From Candidatus Poribacteria bacterium (GTDB lineage: Bacteria; Poribacteria; WGA-4E; PCPOR2b): DNA of 62,530 nt. Below are positions 9,052-16,582 of this stretch, one piece after another; position 1 is the stretch's first letter, and the number at the start of each line of letters is the position of its first letter. Location of the stretch: assembly GCA_022822785.1 (NCBI GenBank), contig JAJEAL010000021.1, positions 1 to 62,530 on the forward strand. The letters are read 5' to 3'. A program made the translations under genes and the position numbers. The notes beneath the pieces were generated by a model. That model was not told where the DNA came from. It saw only the letters and a program-made list of their open reading frames with translations, and did not search any database.

Positions 9052-9756
9052 ATGCCCGTTTCCATTGATGTTGTTTTCACACCAGATCTTCTCCCCTTTT
9101 CCGACCTGACCGGCAAAACGGTTGTCGTCACCGATATTTTGCGTGCGACGACCACCATCTCTGTCGCCATGGCAAACGGCGCGAGCGCAATCATCCCCGT
9201 TCTCACCCCTGAAGACGCCTTTCGTCTTGCTGCGAATCAACCGAACACCCTTATCGGCGGCGAGCGGGGTGGGGTGAAGGTCGATGGGTTCGACCTCGGA
9301 AATTCACCACGCGAATATACCGAAGCGGTTGTCTCAGACCGACAGATCGTCTTGACCACGACAAACGGCACACGCACCCTACAAGCCTGCCGTGCCGCTG
9401 AGCATATTCTCGTCGGATCTTTCCTCAATCTCCGCGCAACTGTGGACCGGTTGGCACAGGTAGAAGGGGAACTTGTCATCGCGTGTTCTGGCAGAGAGGG
9501 CGGTTTCTGCACCGAAGATACTGCATTCGCGGGAGCGTGTGTGGCAGCGTTGGCGGAAACCCAATTGACCGATGCCGCCGAAACAGCAAAGCTCCTCTAT
9601 CAGACGCATCGTGAAGATTTGCATGGGATGTTGAGGAACTGCTATCACGGTCGATCCCTCGCCGGCATTGGACTGGGGGAAGATCTCGAATTCTGCGCCC
9701 AAATGGACATCGTTGATGTCGTTCCCTATCTGGTTGACGGACGGATTACTGCCTAA
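9052..9756 (+). CDS. comB: ComB-family 2-phosphosulfolactate phosphatase
   Basis: ComB-like proteins hydrolyse 2-phosphosulfolactate to sulfolactate in archaeal coenzyme M synthesis, but bacterial homologues are widespread and often of unknown substrate. Characteristic motifs are visible: VVTDILRATTTISVAMANGA, LIGGERGGVKVDGFDLGNSP, IVLTTTNGTRTLQ and ACSGREGGFCTEDTAFAGA. The length of 234 aa fits the family. It follows accC after 56 bases in the same direction. No other coenzyme M genes are near, so the physiological substrate is open. Confidence 0.85.
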   Translation: MPVSIDVVFTPDLLPFSDLTGKTVVVTDILRATTTISVAMANGASAIIPVLTPEDAFRLAANQPNTLIGGERGGVKVDGFDLGNSPREYTEAVVSDRQIVLTTTNGTRTLQACRAAEHILVGSFLNLRATVDRLAQVEGELVIACSGREGGFCTEDTAFAGACVAALAETQLTDAAETAKLLYQTHREDLHGMLRNCYHGRSLAGIGLGEDLEFCAQMDIVDVVPYLVDGRITA

Positions 9757-9809
9757 AACCAGCGGTAGGTATCGAAAGTTCTCCGACTGCCATACCTTCA
9801 ATCCCGATA

Positions 9810-9965
9810 TAGATTTCAGAATTTCCTGCCTCCATTCCGGGGAGTGCTCTCCGATGGGCTCGGGGACGATTATATTGCCGTATGTGAGTTTCGGGTTGAT
9901 CTCAAATGTATAACCGTTGAACCTATCTCACAAGTCATCTTTTGCACTAACTCTTAAAATGAGCC
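9810..9965 (+). mobile_element. Remnant 3' end of an IS1595-like element
   Basis: The forward frame from 9814 to a TAA at 9955-9957 encodes FQNFLPPFRGV, then YIAVCEFRVDLK, which resembles the C-terminus of IS1595-type transposases (compare VRNFLRPFRGV in the element at 13.5 kb). It is followed by TTGCACTAACTCTTAAAATG-AGCC (9942-9965), nearly identical to the inverted terminal repeat of that element (TTGCACTAAATCTTAACATG-AGCC on the opposite strand). The rest of the element is absent. It lies between the convergent comB and lipoprotein genes. Confidence 0.7.
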
Positions 9966-9980
9966 TATCGCCTACTTTTT

Positions 9981-11273
9981 CTAATTCAAGATTAGGTCTT
10001 CATTGTGCTGCACATTTTTTAGATTCAGTTCACCGCACAACACATAGAGCTTATCCCCCGAAACCGTAACGTCCAAGGCAGGAGACGGTAGGGTTTTGAG
10101 ATGATCACGCTTCCTAAATTCGATCGTGCCATCCCATTTCAAGGCATGAACTCCTTCTGTTCCCGCCGCCACGTACACCGCAAAATACCCATAGGCATCT
10201 ATACCGTAAAGGTGAACAAAGCGGTCAGAAGCTGTACGGTTATTCTCAAGTCTCCAGATGAGCCACCTCAGTGATGTGGGCATTGAAATCACCGCATTTT
10301 CCGTAGCTATAAAGACAACCCCCTGGTCTAAGGAAGCAAGTGCCTCAAGTTCACGGCGCTCTTGAGGGTTAGCACTCCGATACCGCTCGGCGATATCCGC
10401 TGTCTTTCCAGCTTCCCAATCTTCGCGTGAACCCATCACAAATTTCATCTCAACAACGTCACCTGGAATGCCACCCGTAGTTAGCTGCCCACCGGGATGC
10501 TCGACGGTTTTGAACCAGAGCCCCGTACCGGGGGTCGGTTCTCGCTTAAAGTCTTGATACTCTACCATCTCATCACCGGCAACAAACACCTGATGACGGT
10601 ATATCCCCATCGCTACAGCGGATGCACCCGGTAAGGGAGCCAATACCTGTTCAACTTGAGGCGAATGCGGTGCTTCCACGTCGAATACCACAACGATACC
10701 CGGGCGGCTTCGAATACTAGCACGGGATGTATTGGGGCTCTCACCCTCCCCTTGCACCGTCAAGACCAGCTTATTGTCCTCACACCCAATATCGGTTCCA
10801 ACAGGGTTGTTAAGGGGGTTTGGAAGGTCGAGTTTTGCTAATTCGTCCGCAAGCCTCAGATGTGCAATCTGTTTCGGCTGAGTTGGATCAGCTACATCTA
10901 TGACTAGCAAACCTTCCGTATTGGTGATGTAGGCAACCGCAGCCGTTGAGTGCAGGGCAAGGGCTGCATCGTAACCGGAGAGCGGAAGCGAGGACAGTAG
11001 GCGCAGCTTGCCGTTATCGTTGCTTTCTGCTATCGAAAACTGTTTGTAACTAGCGATATAGACACGTCCGTCTCGAACAACGACCTCAGAAGGTCCCGCA
11101 ATCGTCTCGGTCAGTGGCAGCTGGTCAAGGGTCTGTTTTATAGAGCCGTTATCGGACAACTGAATCACTGTCAAAGTTCCCGGCGCGACTGCTCGTTCCA
11201 CCTTAAGCGCAGACGGACTACAACCGACGATTATAAACAAAAACATTAAAAACCGAAAAAATTGGCACTGCAT
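9981..11273 (-). CDS. LVIVD-repeat beta-propeller lipoprotein
   Basis: A lipoprotein signal ends in the lipobox IVGC with Cys18. The mature part is rich in beta strands with LVIVD-type blades, for example GLLVIDVADPTQPKQIAHL, IVVFDVEAPHSPQVEQVL and SPALDVTVSGDKLYVLCGEL, suggesting a surface or periplasmic beta-propeller. The function is unknown; such propellers usually bind partners or ligands. AAGGAGG is placed well before the ATG. It is the last gene of the minus-strand group that begins at 17951 and lies 17 bases after the VWA-like gene, so it is probably co-transcribed. Confidence 0.75.
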   Translation of the reverse strand: MQCQFFRFLMFLFIIVGCSPSALKVERAVAPGTLTVIQLSDNGSIKQTLDQLPLTETIAGPSEVVVRDGRVYIASYKQFSIAESNDNGKLRLLSSLPLSGYDAALALHSTAAVAYITNTEGLLVIDVADPTQPKQIAHLRLADELAKLDLPNPLNNPVGTDIGCEDNKLVLTVQGEGESPNTSRASIRSRPGIVVVFDVEAPHSPQVEQVLAPLPGASAVAMGIYRHQVFVAGDEMVEYQDFKREPTPGTGLWFKTVEHPGGQLTTGGIPGDVVEMKFVMGSREDWEAGKTADIAERYRSANPQERRELEALASLDQGVVFIATENAVISMPTSLRWLIWRLENNRTASDRFVHLYGIDAYGYFAVYVAAGTEGVHALKWDGTIEFRKRDHLKTLPSPALDVTVSGDKLYVLCGELNLKNVQHNEDLILN

Positions 11274-11290
11274 TGGATTGTCCTCCTTAC

Positions 11291-12511
11291 TTATTCTGAC
11301 ACATAGATCCGTTGTTCAACCACATCGTTGAGGGTGATTTGGAGCTTCCAATAGGCGTTTCCCCAAGTTGGCACCTTGAGCGTTTCAATATCATATCGGT
11401 TCTCAAAAGCCCAAACCCATTTTCCTCCCGTGCGCGATGCCAGAAGGGCTCCCACCTCCGTATCCGCACCGTGAATATCAAGAACGACCCCAAGTTCACG
11501 GCACTGTTCAATAACGGATAGAGGGGAATACCCGCCACATATCGGGATATCGTTACCGAAGACGATGAGCCGACGTTGAGCATCTGGACGAAACGCACAC
11601 CGTTCAAGCGCGTACTGTATCGTATTCAGTTGGATATCAGTGCGGAATGGATGAAACGGGATGCTGTTTAGGACCTGAAGGGCTTTATTCAGCTGATCGT
11701 TCAACGGAAAATATCTGATATATTGAGGTCCATCAAGGAATTCAATGTCGGATGTGATGATACCCACCCGGTAATCTTTACTTGAGGCTTGATATTGCTG
11801 AATCTCACGTTTGGCAAATGCAACGACATCGTTGATGTACGGACGCATCTCCTCCCTATAGGAGATGACGAATACAACATCAACCTGATTTGAACGGTTA
11901 CGCGTTAATGTTGGGGATTGAACCCGATCCGAATCAATCGAGTCAATACGGGTAACCGCTGGCATCGGTTTCTCCTTATCCATTGGAGATTGGAGATCCC
12001 CCGCGTGCGCTGTCGGATTTATCACCGTTTCACCCGATATGAAAGGAGTTCTAATACCTGTACCGGTGCCACCTCCTAGTCTCCCTTCGGCGATGTTACC
12101 ATCCATGCCTCCGAAGCCTTCGGTATTTTCCATACTTGCTATCGGTGGGGAATTGTCGGAGGAGGACTGAGGGGGTAAAGGGGTAGAGAGAATCGCAGGT
12201 TGCTCGGAATCCTGATACCATCGGAGAGGTGCTCTCTGAGATCCACCATCGGCTAGCGTTTTTGAGGATTGAGTCGGGCTGAGGGGTTTGTGCGATATCG
12301 ACTCGCGTTTCAAAATCGATTGTTTAACGGGGGAAAGGGTAACGGTAAATCCTTCCTCTACCTGAATGGCAGGGGACCTTCTCAGCGCAAGAAACATGAT
12401 AACCACTAACAGATGTACTACAAGAGATAGAATAGCACAAAACAGTAGGTGGTGGTTTCGGATTACCCCTCCCCAAGATTGAGAATGCTCAGTCGCACGA
12501 GTTTTTTTCAT
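11291..12511 (-). CDS. Membrane-anchored VWA-like protein with degenerate MIDAS
   Basis: A short cytoplasmic N-terminus is followed by one membrane helix (LLFCAILSLVVHLLVVIMFL), then a proline/serine-rich linker resembling TonB-type periplasmic spacers. A von Willebrand A-like domain follows (VDVVFVISYREEMRPYINDV, YRVGIITSDIEF, RRLIVFGNDIPICGG). The canonical DxSxS metal site is replaced by ISYRE, so metal-dependent adhesion may be lost. The ATG at 12511 has GGAGG five bases upstream; an in-frame ATG four codons earlier overlaps that site and is less likely. The protein probably tethers an extracytoplasmic interaction domain to the inner membrane. No closer family was recognised. Confidence 0.6.
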   Translation of the reverse strand: MKKTRATEHSQSWGGVIRNHHLLFCAILSLVVHLLVVIMFLALRRSPAIQVEEGFTVTLSPVKQSILKRESISHKPLSPTQSSKTLADGGSQRAPLRWYQDSEQPAILSTPLPPQSSSDNSPPIASMENTEGFGGMDGNIAEGRLGGGTGTGIRTPFISGETVINPTAHAGDLQSPMDKEKPMPAVTRIDSIDSDRVQSPTLTRNRSNQVDVVFVISYREEMRPYINDVVAFAKREIQQYQASSKDYRVGIITSDIEFLDGPQYIRYFPLNDQLNKALQVLNSIPFHPFRTDIQLNTIQYALERCAFRPDAQRRLIVFGNDIPICGGYSPLSVIEQCRELGVVLDIHGADTEVGALLASRTGGKWVWAFENRYDIETLKVPTWGNAYWKLQITLNDVVEQRIYVSE

Positions 12512-12554
12512 TGGGACCTCCATTGTGTACGGCTAATGGTTTATTCCCAGGAGT

Positions 12555-13268
12555 TTAGTCAGATGAAAAGTAATCTGAATTTCCATCAAACGGCAGTTTC
12601 TTGCTGAAATACTTCCGGAGTGCCTGATATTTGAGAAAAACATAATCTATCCCTGGTTCCTCATAAGTGAGGTCTAGTTCCGGGAACATACTATCTATCT
12701 GTCTATTGTAATCACTTTCTTTCTGATCAAGGATTTTTTTTGCTGTCTGAAATTCTTCTTCAACAGTTGGATCAGGTTCTGGATACGGTCCCCCCTGAAG
12801 ACGGAGTCTCCGGTAGTGTTCTTCGACATATTTTTCATATTGTTTGGCGAGTTTAAAATTTCGGTGTCTTAATTCTTCAATAATGGGAAATATCTCTGCT
12901 AACTTCGCATAACGTTCCGCTTTGAGTTTGATTTCAGGGGGCAACGCATCGGTGCTATCTTCACTCACCTGCTCTAACTCAAAATCGTCAGCTAATGAAT
13001 TTAATATCGGATCCACGGATACATCGCTTGTTGCTTCAAAATTGTCCTCATTTTCAACCGCAAAACTTTCTTCATTTGATTGATCGGTATTCGCTGAAGA
13101 GACATACCGTCTGTGAACGTAAATCTCAGGCACCTCTTCCCCATACGGTGCTAACGCTACCTCCTGCTCAACAAGGTGACGCAACCGATAGGAGGTTACA
13201 ATAAAGTAAATCACCGAGATCCCCAAAACAAACAGACTGAAAATTAAAAATCTCTTCGACCAGTTCAT
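12555..13268 (-). CDS. Single-pass membrane protein with acidic linker and helical C-terminus
   Basis: This protein has an N-terminal anchor (FLIFSLFVLGISVIYFIV), then an acidic Asp/Glu/Ser-rich linker. The charged, probably helical C-terminal part contains LAEIFPIIEELRHRNFKLAK and KQYEKYVEEHYRRLR. The layout parallels the 234-aa protein encoded at 15878-16582 (anchor, acidic linker, helical domain), though sequence identity is low. GGAGGGAGAT precedes the ATG. No family was recognised. By context it belongs to the envelope operon and, with its neighbours, may build a periplasmic assembly (inference). Confidence 0.6.
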   Translation of the reverse strand: MNWSKRFLIFSLFVLGISVIYFIVTSYRLRHLVEQEVALAPYGEEVPEIYVHRRYVSSANTDQSNEESFAVENEDNFEATSDVSVDPILNSLADDFELEQVSEDSTDALPPEIKLKAERYAKLAEIFPIIEELRHRNFKLAKQYEKYVEEHYRRLRLQGGPYPEPDPTVEEEFQTAKKILDQKESDYNRQIDSMFPELDLTYEEPGIDYVFLKYQALRKYFSKKLPFDGNSDYFSSD

Positions 13269-13457
13269 GATTATCTCCCTCCAAAATTTTCATATAACAC
13301 TGAAAAGTAGCCGAATCCCTAATCCCATCAATGGAACTCTTATAGCCAACTTCACCAGTAGCAGATGCCGGTCTAGCATTTCACTATCGCTTAGAGACAG
13401 ATAGGGTCAAACCTAACTTCGTTTTTCAGCGGGAAATCTCCTTTGCAAAAACTTATT
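13269..13457. other. Operon gap between IS element and 237-aa gene
   Basis: No supported gene is seen. A 29-codon minus-strand frame at 13290-13379 encodes a hydrophobic peptide (MLDRHLLLVKLAIRVPLMG...) but has no ribosome site. Joining the C39-like frame across the excised IS gives only about 20 further codons (ISFCKGDFPLKNEVRFD...) before a stop. Confidence 0.4.
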
Positions 13458-14445
13458 GGCTCATGTTAAGATTTAGTGCAAGCGACGAGTTGTGAGATAA
13501 AGTCGCTGGTCATGCGTTTAAGATTAATGCGAAACTCACAGATTGCCACATACCCGGCTCCGATTCATCGGAGTGAACCCCCCGAAAAGGACGTAGGAAA
13601 TTGCGAACCGTTGTCCAAACGCCTTCAATCGTGTTGGTGTGGACTTCTCGAATCCCATCCGCATCGGCATCTCGTGCCCACTGTCGTTTCCCGTGGCAAA
13701 CTGTGGCATGACCCCGATTAAGTCCCGAATAACCGCGCCATTCATCAGTATACACAGTGGCAGCCGGTTCGGTGAACTGATGCACATGAGAAAACAGCGT
13801 CTCCTTATTGGTCTGATGCACGACCCGCAGCCTGACTTGACCCGTCTTGCGTCCTACGGTGCCTACAATTGGTGGTCGGTCTTTGGCATAGGTGCCACGA
13901 CCCCTGCGTTTATTCGCACGGCGACGAGGCGGGTCTAATGGATTGGGGTGCGGTTCACTTTTTTTCCCCTGCGTTTTGGAACATCTCGTCTGTCTCGGTC
14001 TGTTGATCTACAACGGGGGAGTTGGGTTGCATCGCTTGAGCATTTGCCTGAATCGCGTGACGGATACAATGCACCGTCGGACGACTCAGACCCAGTTCAC
14101 GGGCAAGCTGGGCACTCGATTCGCCTTGGTAGATACCCCGTAGCAGAAGCACTACTTGAGCAGGGGTAAGTTGCTTCTGTTGAAAAACTGTTGAACTATA
14201 CAGATTGTAAATGCCATCGCACAAAAGACATCGATAGACAGGCAATTGACTCGTCGTGGTCTGGCGGAAGCAGCGTGCCTCCCCCACGCCGGCTTCACAA
14301 TGCGGGCATTTTAATCCATGAGGGTGGAAGTGGTTGAGCAACCAATCAGTCGCTAATTCATTATCTATTAAATCAAGTATTGGGAAATCCATAATTAACA
14401 GTTTACCATATTTATAAAAGTATGCACTCTGTTTTTACATGAGCC
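13458..14445 (-). mobile_element. IS1595-like insertion element
   Basis: The element is about 988 bp. Its left end GGCTCATGTTAAG...AGTGCA (13458-13480) matches the inverse of its right end GTGCACTCTGTTTTTACATG-AGCC (14423-14445), giving imperfect inverted repeats of roughly 22 bp. Between them lies an IS1595-family transposase on the minus strand with a frame break. No exact target duplication was found at either edge. It disrupts a C39-peptidase-like gene, whose reading frame runs into the element's right end. Confidence 0.8.
13510..14392 (-). pseudogene. IS1595-family transposase, frame broken at an A7 run
   Basis: The first part (145 codons, 14392-13955) has a zinc ribbon (CPHCEAG...CLLC), the VFQQKQLTPAQ motif and a helix-turn-helix (LARELGLSRPTVHCI). 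It ends TDEMFQNAGEKK and a stop. In the other frame the protein continues directly as SEPHPNPLDPPRRRANKR, RPPIVGTVGRKTG and VYTDEWRGYSGL (DDE-type domain), then VRNFLRPFRGV to a stop at 13510. The break is one extra base in AAAAAAA at about 13961-13967. It is either inactivating or repaired by transcript slippage on the seven As. Confidence 0.8.
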
Positions 14446-14702
14446 TTGATCTTTTGACCGACGGGCTGCATCCCCAACTGAGAAGCGGCGTCGGCAAGCC
14501 CTTTCATTGTCGTTCCTGCCTTTGTCGTTCCCGCCAATTCCTCGACCTTTTCGGGCTTGAGCACCACCCCATGCCTTTCGGCAACTTGGCACAGCGCGTA
14601 AGGTCCGCACATCCAAGAAGGAACCTTCGCTTGGCCGGACTGCGCCAGTCCTCCAACTATAACCAGAATCATGTAAAAAAGTGTGTCTTTGTGCATTGGC
14701 AC
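14412..14702 (-). pseudogene. C39-peptidase-like secreted protein, truncated by IS insertion
   Basis: A signal peptide (FYMILVIVGGLAQSGQA) precedes a C39 domain start: WMCGPYALCQVAERHGV contains the predicted nucleophile Cys, followed by LAGTTKAGTTMKGLADAAS. Family members continue with a His and Asp about 60-80 residues further on; here the frame enters the IS1595-like element at about 14445 and ends 11 codons later, so these residues are lost. The intact ancestor was probably a periplasmic C39-type peptidase or peptide-binding protein of the envelope operon. Gene status as pseudogene is inferred from the missing catalytic residues. Confidence 0.7.
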
Positions 14703-14882
14703 TAAGTACTCCTTTCAGCGAATTCAAGGGCAAACTAGCTCTCATTTTATTCGGTTTACGTCTTTGGTCACTTTTGCCTGATACAACAAACCGTTTGCAG
14801 AACTAGACAACCAAAACCGCCAGAAAAACAGAGGGAATTAGTTGTGTACATATTGGACTAAAGCCATACTCTCTTAATTGGG

Positions 14883-15827
14883 TCACTTCACCCACTTTGA
14901 ATCATAAAGATTTAAGAATTCCTTTTTGGACAAGCGTTTTCTTAAATCACCTACCCAAATTTGGGAGTTCTCTGGAATATCAACGGTGAATGTTTCTTTG
15001 GAAATGTCGTGATTTACCCCAAAATATTTCATCTCAATTTGTGTCATCAAGAGAAGTTGCTTCTGTCCTTCTTGATTAATCGCAAATGTTTGAAAGAAAA
15101 TTTGTTTGGGGAACCATACCTCCCCGTACTTTTGGTAAGAGGCTTCCTTGCGTTCGAGCATGGGGGTTCCCGCCTTCAGACCTCGACGCGGAAGATTCAT
15201 TTTCAGTGCAAATCTATGCTCGTATTGCAAAAGACGAAATCCTTGTTCGGGCGCAATCCACATTTTCTCTCCTTCTGTATTCTCAAGAACATAACAAGTG
15301 CCCTGTTTCAACTTTTGCTTTTGCTTAATCTTGAAGTTTTTTTCCTTTAAATGTCCATAAACACTGCCTGCTGCCCATTGCGTCATTATCAACTTGGGAT
15401 GCCAATCAGTAAAGGTATTCGTAGAAGCAGTATAGTAGGCGGGTCGAGGAATACTTTGCTTGGTGTCAGGTAAATGCCACTCTCCCTCGCCTCCAGTATC
15501 AATGAAAGTAAGTTTAGGGTGATGAGTATTACCTGAGAAGCGTTCAGGAATAGCCATCCGGGTTTGACGTTGAGTAAAGATCAGGTAATACTCGCAGGTT
15601 ATGCGATGGCCATCATCAGTGAGTCCTGGAGTTTGAACACGTTTGTAGATGACTTCTCCTTCGCCAGATTTGATGAGGGAATCATAATACTGTATCCCAC
15701 TTAAAATCACTTTCAAATCCATGTCCACGTCTAACGAAAAGGTAACGGAGGAGAAGCCTAACATAAAGGCAATAATAAGAAAACACAAAAGTAATAAAAG
15801 AGTGTTTTTTCTACCAAAGAACATCAT
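14883..15827 (-). CDS. Secreted protein of unknown function, possibly LolA-like fold
   Basis: An N-terminal signal peptide (LLLLLCFLIIAFMLGFSSVTFS) precedes a beta-rich domain with no cysteine pairs or catalytic motif I can name. Features such as an opening IKSGEGEVIYKR, repeated strand patterns and KMWIAPEQGFRLLQYEHR near the middle recall the incomplete beta-barrel of LolA/outer-membrane lipoprotein-sorting proteins, which carry hydrophobic ligands across the periplasm. That resemblance is tentative. AGAGGA precedes ATGATG. It sits between the membrane-anchored 234-aa gene and the C39-like gene in the same operon. Confidence 0.6.
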   Translation of the reverse strand: MMFFGRKNTLLLLLCFLIIAFMLGFSSVTFSLDVDMDLKVILSGIQYYDSLIKSGEGEVIYKRVQTPGLTDDGHRITCEYYLIFTQRQTRMAIPERFSGNTHHPKLTFIDTGGEGEWHLPDTKQSIPRPAYYTASTNTFTDWHPKLIMTQWAAGSVYGHLKEKNFKIKQKQKLKQGTCYVLENTEGEKMWIAPEQGFRLLQYEHRFALKMNLPRRGLKAGTPMLERKEASYQKYGEVWFPKQIFFQTFAINQEGQKQLLLMTQIEMKYFGVNHDISKETFTVDIPENSQIWVGDLRKRLSKKEFLNLYDSKWVK

Positions 15828-15877
15828 ATTGTTTTCCTCTTTGAAAGCACATTATTAGAACCTACTTGTAAGAGAGT

Positions 15878-16582
15878 TTATCGAGTTGTTCCACCGTAGG
15901 TCACGCCCATGGGCAAGGGTTCCATCAGTTCAGAAAGCCATCCTCCCTCGCGCAGCGGATTCTCCCTACCTGTTACGTTCAAATACGATGTATAACGCGG
16001 AATTTTTTGACGCGCTATTTCTTGAAAGAGTCGCTTCACTTCTGCCCATGTCTCGTCACGCCATTCGGCAATCTCCGGTGAACTTCCTGCCATTCCATCT
16101 GTACTTGTCAGATCTTTGTAGAGCGTTACCGCCCGCGTTAGATTGGTGCGAATTTCTTTCTCAAGCGCAGGAATCTCGGCTTCAATCTCAGCGCGAGTCA
16201 ACCCGAAGAAAAGCTCTTCTTGAGCCTCTGAAACGGCTTCAGACTCAGATATTGCCCCAATTCCCCCGTCTACCAGAGCAGTCTCCCCTTCTGCCATCTC
16301 TGCGTCCTCGAACAAAGTTGCATCCGCGTCAGAAAATATCTCTGCTTGCCAATCATCAAGCTCCTCATTTTGGTAGGAGGAAGTGCTAGCGGCTCGACTC
16401 ACAAGCCGCTGTGCCCCCGTTGAAGCGTCTGAGTCGAGGGGGAGCGTGGGCAGACGTTCACCGAAGAACCGTTCATTGAAGAATATCAACGAAAAAATAG
16501 AAAACAGAATCAACCCAATCCCAATAGCAAACATTGAGGTTATTACCAACTTAAACCCGCTAAAACCCTTTTGCAGTCTCAT
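15878..16582 (-). CDS. Membrane-anchored acidic protein, pseudopilin-like N-terminus
   Basis: The N-terminus (RLQKGFSGFKLVITSMFAIG) looks like a short basic leader, Gly-Phe, then a hydrophobic helix, as in type IV pilin-like proteins, but Lys stands where Glu5 would be expected. An acidic, Ala/Ser-rich linker and a helical C-terminal part (LTRAEIEAEIPALEKEIRTN) follow. The start overlaps the end of the upstream cytochrome gene by 23 bases, and its GGAGG site lies inside that gene, so translation is coupled. No family was recognised; it is co-expressed with the envelope operon. Confidence 0.6.
   Translation of the reverse strand: MRLQKGFSGFKLVITSMFAIGIGLILFSIFSLIFFNERFFGERLPTLPLDSDASTGAQRLVSRAASTSSYQNEELDDWQAEIFSDADATLFEDAEMAEGETALVDGGIGAISESEAVSEAQEELFFGLTRAEIEAEIPALEKEIRTNLTRAVTLYKDLTSTDGMAGSSPEIAEWRDETWAEVKRLFQEIARQKIPRYTSYLNVTGRENPLREGGWLSELMEPLPMGVTYGGTTR

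Noticed and set aside
9379-9926. Minus-strand gene fragment (readable as FNGYTFEINPKLTYGN... upstream of 9801)
   Set aside because: It is antisense to comB and to the IS1595-like 3' remnant, whose terminal repeat and protein match are better evidence for the plus strand.
13290-13379. 29-residue hydrophobic peptide gene in the sigma-54 operon
   Set aside because: No ribosome site and no homology cue; an ATG-started hydrophobic frame of this size is expected by chance.
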